Assembly (NCBI GenBank): GCA_001986395.2
Contig: MQVO02000001.1
Location: 2,046,001 to 2,110,000, forward strand
Reading direction: 5' to 3'
Source of the DNA: Irpex lacteus
Taxonomy: Eukaryota; Basidiomycota; Agaricomycetes; Polyporales; Irpicaceae
DNA: 64,000 nucleotides
Made by a program: the position numbers and the translations under genes. The notes under the pieces were generated by a model. That model did no database searches and was not told where the DNA came from. It saw only the letters and a program-made list of their open reading frames with translations. Positions 60,101 through 64,000 of this stretch are shown here, piece after piece (within the stretch, counting starts at the first letter, position 1; each line of letters opens with the position of its first letter).

Positions 60101-61913
60101 GGATTTTCTCATTTCCCAGTCCACCACACCCGTATGGAAAAAGCCAAGGAAACATTGCGGGATATAGCCGTGGATTCTTCCAAATGCTTTCAATCTTGCT
60201 GTTTTTTCCGATACCCAAGGCTTTATTTCCCTTTTTAAAGTAATCCATAGTTTTCAAGTATAGATGCTTAGGGTCACCATCCCATAAATCAGTCAATTGT
60301 TCACTCGTAAGTCCATGTACTATGAATGGAGCATCACCTTTGTCAGTGCTATATGCATCATCTGTTTCATTCACTGCAGTGCTTTCCAAATGACTGTTAT
60401 GCGTGGATGGATGAAAGTCGACTGCAATAGGTGGTACGTCTTCTGGATAATCAGCTAGATTCTCATATGAGATTTGTAATTCTTTATAGTCACTGTGATT
60501 TCTTTTCAGCCATTCTAAAGCCCTTGCAACTCTATCACGTCTCACTAGCAGAGGGGTTCGCTGAAAATCAGCTGGCAGCGGTGCATTGGGTGATATAAAT
60601 ATGACTGCAAGCACATCTTCAAGCTCAGCCTTTGGCGGTGGCAGAACATGATATATTTTCTCTGTTGGAAAAGCATTACATACTACATTGCATCTAATTT
60701 TGTATAGGTTCGATATATGAACTCTAGCCAGTGCCTCACTTGGAACTATTCTTGCAACAAGTCTTTGCTCCATCCACGACAATGCAGCCAGTTCTGGCGG
60801 AACATCACCAAGCCATAATCCATTGGCCAAAGCTTGTCGCGGCATTTGTTTTTGTTTCAAACTCATAGCGCACTCAGTACAGATACTGTCACAGTTGTTA
60901 GCTAGCACTGGTCCAGGAATATGTTCAACTGGATCATTTTCATTTCGTCTCTCCTTTACTGTTACATGCGAGCGTTGCAAAACATGTAAATAATCTTTCA
61001 TCTCATCTAAAGGCGACAGTCTTGAAATTGCAGTCATGCAACCACAAACTGCACATCCTTTCTCCATTAGGTTGTTTATGTCAGTATTGGCTACAAAACC
61101 ATTAATAATTGCATGTTCATGATGAATATTACCAAGTTTTGGCGGAAATCGCTTTCGGTGTCTCTCCACATACAACCGATTCTGTTCTGTTGCATGATTT
61201 TTTTGTGCTTCATTCATTTTTCCTCGATGTGCCGTGATTCGTTCTTTATTACTAACAGGGGTTGATACTGAGATAGGAACAAAGTTAGAGATATAATGTG
61301 GACAATCAACACACACATGAGCTAATAACTGTTGTTGATATGTTGCAAGATTACGGTCTTTTCTTTTGATTGAAACTCTATGTACGCGGCATAAGATATC
61401 AAGATCATTAGCTCTTAGCTTTTGTGTAAGCGTAATTAAAGGAACCTCAATTGCCTGCACTTCAATGTCAGTAATATCACCGTTCAAAGTACTATAACCG
61501 TGAAAACGATAAAAGTCACTGGTCAACACTGTTTTAGTGTATGGCTGAAGTTCATCAGCATGCCATTTGATCACAGGTCTTCCACCTCCAATGTGCGTTA
61601 TGTGCTGTGGATTGAATGTGTCCTGAACAATTACCACCTTGTCTGAAGAGTGTCTGTAATAACTTTTCTCTTCAACGTCTAGCAGTGTCACAGTACACTG
61701 ACATAACAACAATTTAAACTGAGATTTACGTGTACAGTTTCGTATGCAATGCAAACGACATTTCTTTACTTTGTACTTCAATTTGTCAGCTTTGGACGTC
61801 CACGAGAGTAGTATATAGAGATGCATGGGCACAATTGTTTTGGGGTTGGTCATTGGCAATACCAAGTCACAAAGTGACACAGGCGTTTCTGGGATGGTGC
61901 CTGTCAGAACCAT
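57126..61913 (-). CDS. Helitron Rep (HUH endonuclease) portion with chromodomain-like insert
   Basis: Initiates rolling-circle transposition by nicking DNA. The first in-frame ATG is at 61913; the frame is open further up to 61976 but without ATG. Counting from 61976 as residue 1, motifs are: a CxxC-type zinc region (CAVCGC, about 308-313), the Helitron_like_N domain (WFITFAPADVNHPICLYF, 757-774), the HUH motif LHMHM (846-850), CxxC pairs at 927-937, and the two catalytic tyrosines in YVTDYITK (Tyr1038, Tyr1042). Between Rep and the segment FLEEHPQYSTHK (1369-1380) sits a chromodomain-like module (1214-1266; WDVEYIIKHEWIV ... MFLIQWQAGDTTWENLYTCD) and an acidic Asp/Ser tract. The frame stops at a TGA (57126-57128) after DESYF and continues in the same frame into the helicase. 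Confidence 0.88.
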   Translation of the reverse strand: MVLTGTIPETPVSLCDLVLPMTNPKTIVPMHLYILLSWTSKADKLKYKVKKCRLHCIRNCTRKSQFKLLLCQCTVTLLDVEEKSYYRHSSDKVVIVQDTFNPQHITHIGGGRPVIKWHADELQPYTKTVLTSDFYRFHGYSTLNGDITDIEVQAIEVPLITLTQKLRANDLDILCRVHRVSIKRKDRNLATYQQQLLAHVCVDCPHYISNFVPISVSTPVSNKERITAHRGKMNEAQKNHATEQNRLYVERHRKRFPPKLGNIHHEHAIINGFVANTDINNLMEKGCAVCGCMTAISRLSPLDEMKDYLHVLQRSHVTVKERRNENDPVEHIPGPVLANNCDSICTECAMSLKQKQMPRQALANGLWLGDVPPELAALSWMEQRLVARIVPSEALARVHISNLYKIRCNVVCNAFPTEKIYHVLPPPKAELEDVLAVIFISPNAPLPADFQRTPLLVRRDRVARALEWLKRNHSDYKELQISYENLADYPEDVPPIAVDFHPSTHNSHLESTAVNETDDAYSTDKGDAPFIVHGLTSEQLTDLWDGDPKHLYLKTMDYFKKGNKALGIGKNSKIESIWKNPRLYPAMFPWLFPYGCGGLGNEKIQSDLKISDKIRKRLWLTYYDQRFQNDQFFSLIAFNHQQIKNSNDGGFLLAKKRNFKDIVNRIMNVNADTLDDLIRRTKDGLVTPETEEEINCFRILNDIDYVAASVDGSITNRRRMRNEIWSLTAYLGAPSWFITFAPADVNHPICLYFADTKQKYWPNIPTQNEQIRLIASNPVAGARFFKFITEMFIKHVLGFNNNTDGLYGKTSGYYGTVEQQGRLTLHMHMLVWIQNSLTPQELRERIMNDKSDFQKRMVQYLEYCHQGEFTTGTMSELDEHIKTKYDDNPDEVHPTLTLPRQSKPFCDQKCMKCSTCVEALEWDRQRQRETDEILYASNIHKCFKNNCLSNKYRVCKARFPRELQAETAVDTESGALIMKKGEAWVNTFTPTLTYLLRCNTDVTSLQSGTALKSVIAYVTDYITKSPLRTHVIFDAVKTVFAKNMEEPVKGEERLKKGRSVITKVVNSLTAKSEIGSPMASMYLLGHSDHYTSHQFQRFYWKSYVNEVNSDWISEDSDDTKMNVDIKSPDDQDQKVVMIKNAEGIVGISPVLDYMFRPRKYESVNLYDWIRFSNKMKIGKSNTARAKRESERKWDVEYIIKHEWIVKSKEDSEKLMFLIQWQAGDTTWENLYTCDELQAMDDYLERVGVSHWSELPREQTENSKVKATDDENKSDMSPNNDTNSESNSNSDTDSDSESGESSDTDTSSLSDVDSDSDGDSINQSKDVTANDDHYKQHLSESDYHRYADFLEEHPQYSTHKARLISETKGRVPDFVGGPLPRHDRGNREEYCMTMLTLFCPWRRGKDLKTSHQTWNETFEEYQFTDRQKEIMKFFNLRYECNDARDDFAAQRKAQQYDRNGWPQTLDDKTLEWLDNHDNTQSYTEFSSIVNEDENDTKFSESMLSSLRRMAETEELAEANGLLEDLTNINENMSKSLPSFVETADDAKFWHNTLIQTRDEILQKRHSKVLKQSKQPGNDGNEEDSEGSLKIVDESYF

Positions 61914-61976
61914 GCTATCGAGTAGCACCGGAGAGGTTATATAGACACCGGCCACGTCTAGCAAAGATGTTTGCAA

Positions 61977-62458
61977 AGGTTCAATGTAATATGACTGAAC
62001 ATTACATCTAACAAAGAGTGTTCAATGTTAAAATCACAGGCAAGAATCAGTTAAGACAAACATACCTCTCTACGTGCCTCTGACATATGTTAGACACGTC
62101 ATTGCGACAGTCCTGAGTACTGTTCGTGCGAGAGCCAATGAAAAGGCATGCCCAGAATATACTGGGCAATAAGAGCATATATGAGCAGAGACGCATTCTA
62201 TACTGTACTGACAATAGTTAGAATTAACATTGAGACACAATACATGTTGATCTATTACATACCTTTCACGTTGCAGGTGGTTGTGGTTGGAAGAAGAAGA
62301 GAGCACGACACTAGCGCTCTTGAGTCATTTCTATTTGCACATATTTGGTCAAACCTTAGAATATGGTTTGAAGTATCAACGTATCCCTTCTCTTTATCGT
62401 CCTCAACTCAGTACATTTCAAGCATACAAGAGATTCAACAGCTTTGTATAAACAAAAT
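61977..62458. other. Helitron 5' flank, non-coding
   Basis: No gene. A short hairpin-capable repeat (TGTAATATGACTGAACATTACA, loop included, and GTTCAATG repeats) lies near 61980-62030. It may contain the RepHel promoter. Confidence 0.35.
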
Positions 62459-63260
62459 CTACTCCACCAAATCCTGCGAAGAAAGGTGCTCCTTCAATAT
62501 ATTGATAAAGGATTGGGTGTTACTATCTTGAGGTTAGATCAATTGACAACGGTGAAATACAGTACTCACTGATCACTTCCACCGACATCATGGTCCATGT
62601 CCACCCAATACTCCTCATTCTTCACCAGCAGATCCACAAACATGCTTCTGATCCGTATAGTCGCATGCAAAATGGGAAAAATGCAAGGATCATCGTACCA
62701 CATATCACAGCGCATCCGATGATAGTCGTCAATGTATGTTGTGATAGCCCAACTTGTACTCTCGGCAGGACTGCGATAGTTCGTGAATAGTCGGTATGGT
62801 TGAGGAAGTTTCGGTAGATCAAAACTCCAAGCATGAAGGTCCATGGCCCAACGCACTTTCTTGAGATGAAATAGCTCTTCGTCGTTCTCTTCAGCTAGTT
62901 GTATGAAGGTGAATCCTCAACGTCGATATTTTCGTACTGCAGCCCGTACACCTGGTTTAACGTCTTCAATATTCTTCAAAAGCAACGACTTCTTCTCCAC
63001 AATGGTTGCTCTTGGATACAGACAGTACGCAGTATCGAAAGTGAGGAAATTCAGCACACAAGCTGTGAAATACTTCAGCGTTAATTACGATACAGACAAA
63101 TGTTACGCACTAGAGTGAGACTCCATTATCACCTTTAATGGTGTACCATCTACGATAATGAGCTGCACCTTTCGCTTTGTCGCTGCTTGCACTTTTTCAA
63201 AGCCCAGCTTGCCCACTATCCCCCAAGTGTCTCTAATATAATGACCATCACTATCCCACA
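62459..63260 (-). pseudogene. Intron-containing gene fragment, mushroom-specific family of unknown function
   Basis: Three exons can be read: 63111-63260 (WDSDGHYIRDTWGIVGKLGF, then EKVQAATKRKVQLIIVDGTP), about 62581-63062 (CVLNFLTFDTAYCLYPRATI, later VRWAMDLHAWSFDLPKLPQP and CDMWYDDPCIF), and 62459 to about 62520 (NTQSFINILKEHLSSQDLVE-stop). The introns have GTGCGT/GTGAGT donors; the first is 48 bp. An in-frame TGA at 62918-62920 interrupts RKYRR-stop-GFTF. It begins abruptly at an acceptor site, next to the Copia element, so the 5' exons are missing. I recall similar proteins in Agaricomycetes but know no function. Confidence 0.6.
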
Positions 63261-63341
63261 CTTAGTTTGGGAGCTTAACTCGACGAAACAAGGGCCTAGG
63301 ACGTCAGGACTGCAGACTGAGATGAGCAACTAGCATAATAT

Positions 63342-63678
63342 TGAGGAATATACACAACAACATACCTGCAGACTGAGATGAGCAACTAGAGGTTGCCTAG
63401 AGGTCTCAGGCTGCAGGATGAGCGACTCAGGGCGCTTAAATGCGGCAAATGCCGTAGAAAGCGGCCAGGAGCGCAGAAACTGCAAAGTCCAAGTCTACAC
63501 TATAGTGGGGGCATAAATATGGCCACAGAGGCTTGGGAAAAATCAGGAAAAATGCGAGAAAAATACTAACACTACTGTGGAGTGGGATAGACCATGTGTG
63601 AGTGATAAAAGGAGTGAAAATGACCATAATAAATGCAAAATAAGCGGAAAGCATGTGCTCACAGCACTATATTCAACA
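63342..63678 (-). mobile_element. Copia 3' LTR
   Basis: On the minus strand the LTR starts TGTTGAATATAG directly after the polypurine tract AAGGGGGAG. A TATA-like CATATTTATG lies inside. The end at 63342 (...TATTCCTCA) is a guess; it could extend to about 63262. The 24 bp CTGCAGACTGAGATGAGCAA-CTAG occurs twice, at 63310-63333 and 63367-63390, once on each side of the guessed boundary. Confidence 0.65.
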
Positions 63679-63736
63679 CTCCCCCTTGATGTAGCACATC
63701 TTGGAGCTGTGTCAGACACTCCCCCTCAACCTAGCA

Positions 63737-64000
63737 TCACTCTAGCCCCATAAGCTTGCGCAAATGAGAGACCTTGACAGGAGCCAAAGCCTTGGTCAAG
63801 AGATCTGCTGGCATCTCGGCTGTGGGACAGTACACAGGTTGAACCATGCCTTCACCAACCTTCTCCTTCAGCCAATACAACCGCAAATCGATGTGCTTCA
63901 CCCTAGAGAACTTCTCCGGGTTTTTGGCAACAGCAATCGCAGAGTTGTTGTCCACAAAGATGGTAGAAGGTGATTTGAACTTGTAACCAAGCTCAGTGAG
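63737..64000 (-). CDS. Copia polyprotein, RNase H C-terminus (partial)
   Basis: End of a Ty1/Copia Gag-Pol polyprotein, open to the window edge. STIFVDNNSAIAVAKNPEKF is the RNase H block with its catalytic aspartate. RVKHIDLRLYWLKEKV, a PADLLTKAL motif and LRKLMGLE-stop are the standard Copia C-terminus. No stop or shift is seen in these 87 codons. Two AGGGGGAGTG-like tracts follow before the LTR. The rest of the element lies beyond 64000. Confidence 0.92.
   Translation of the reverse strand, partial: LTELGYKFKSPSTIFVDNNSAIAVAKNPEKFSRVKHIDLRLYWLKEKVGEGMVQPVYCPTAEMPADLLTKALAPVKVSHLRKLMGLE

Larger units (their letters stand above)
54573..61976 (-). mobile_element. Helitron (core; outer ends not located)
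   Basis: A rolling-circle transposon carrying a single RepHel reading frame with one internal TGA. The 5' side would be to the right (around 62.0 kb or beyond) and the 3' side to the left (between 54259 and 54573). I looked for a TC start and a hairpin plus CTRR end and could not identify them safely. The left flank touches copy A' at 54258. It is the best preserved element in the window. Confidence 0.85.

Noticed and set aside
61914..61976. RepHel start at 61976
   Set aside because: That position is TTG, not ATG. The first in-frame ATG is at 61913; the frame is merely open further upstream.

Overview
The window is nuclear DNA of a filamentous basidiomycete, most likely an Agaricomycete. The left part carries densely packed genes with many 45-65 bp introns (GT[A/G]NG[T/C] donors, CTNAC/CTGAT-type branch sites, short 5' and 3' gaps), and the gene set is fungal housekeeping: ERG24, CWF19, EFL1/Ria1, ORC2, POL12, an Igo/ENSA protein, a Vnx1-type cation exchanger and a Cdc25-type RasGEF. 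The repeat half carries mushroom-type Helitron, LINE, Copia and LTR remnants. Species cannot be told from the sequence alone. I saw no rRNA gene, complete tRNA gene or CRISPR array.

Layout, 1-34.9 kb (gene-rich). PPC89/Cep57-like spindle pole protein (minus, 3' end cut by the window), HIT hydrolase (plus), a 4.3 kb gene-poor gap with a three-copy tandem array and a GTGTTG minisatellite, RasGEF (minus), EFL1 (minus), CWF19 (plus), CitE-like lyase (plus), VNX1-like exchanger (minus), an unrecognised MGFFSS coiled-coil protein (minus), ERG24 (plus), ORC2 (minus), ENSA/Igo (plus) and POL12 (plus). Most start-to-start intergenic spaces are 200-540 bp and several are divergent, so promoters are probably shared. 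ORC2, ENSA, POL12, the RasGEF and the PPC89-like protein are all growth or cell-cycle genes, but nothing shows that they act as one unit.

Layout, 34.9-64 kb (repeat compartment). From just after the POL12 stop the DNA becomes AT-rich and visibly CpG-poor. It is a mosaic of abutting elements: a 625 bp foldback element with CACTG ends, a second MITE, several members of an AT-rich family ending in ACTTGTGG (two of about 2.6 kb lie as inverted copies), a dead LINE RNase H segment, a truncated LTR, a multi-exon pseudogene, a degenerate ~140 bp tandem array, a probable solo LTR, a GGAAC-rich block, a nearly intact Helitron, an intron-containing gene fragment, and the 3' end of a Copia element at the right edge.

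Most notable object: the Helitron RepHel frame at 54573-61913 (minus). It is one open frame broken by a single TGA. It has the Rep HUH and YxxxY modules, a PIF1-type helicase, a chromodomain-like module in the linker between Rep and helicase, and a C-terminal cysteine-peptidase-like domain. The chromodomain would be a plausible device for targeting the element to methylated heterochromatin. Several nonsense codons in this half are TGA codons one C-to-T step from CGA, which fits decay by CpG methylation.
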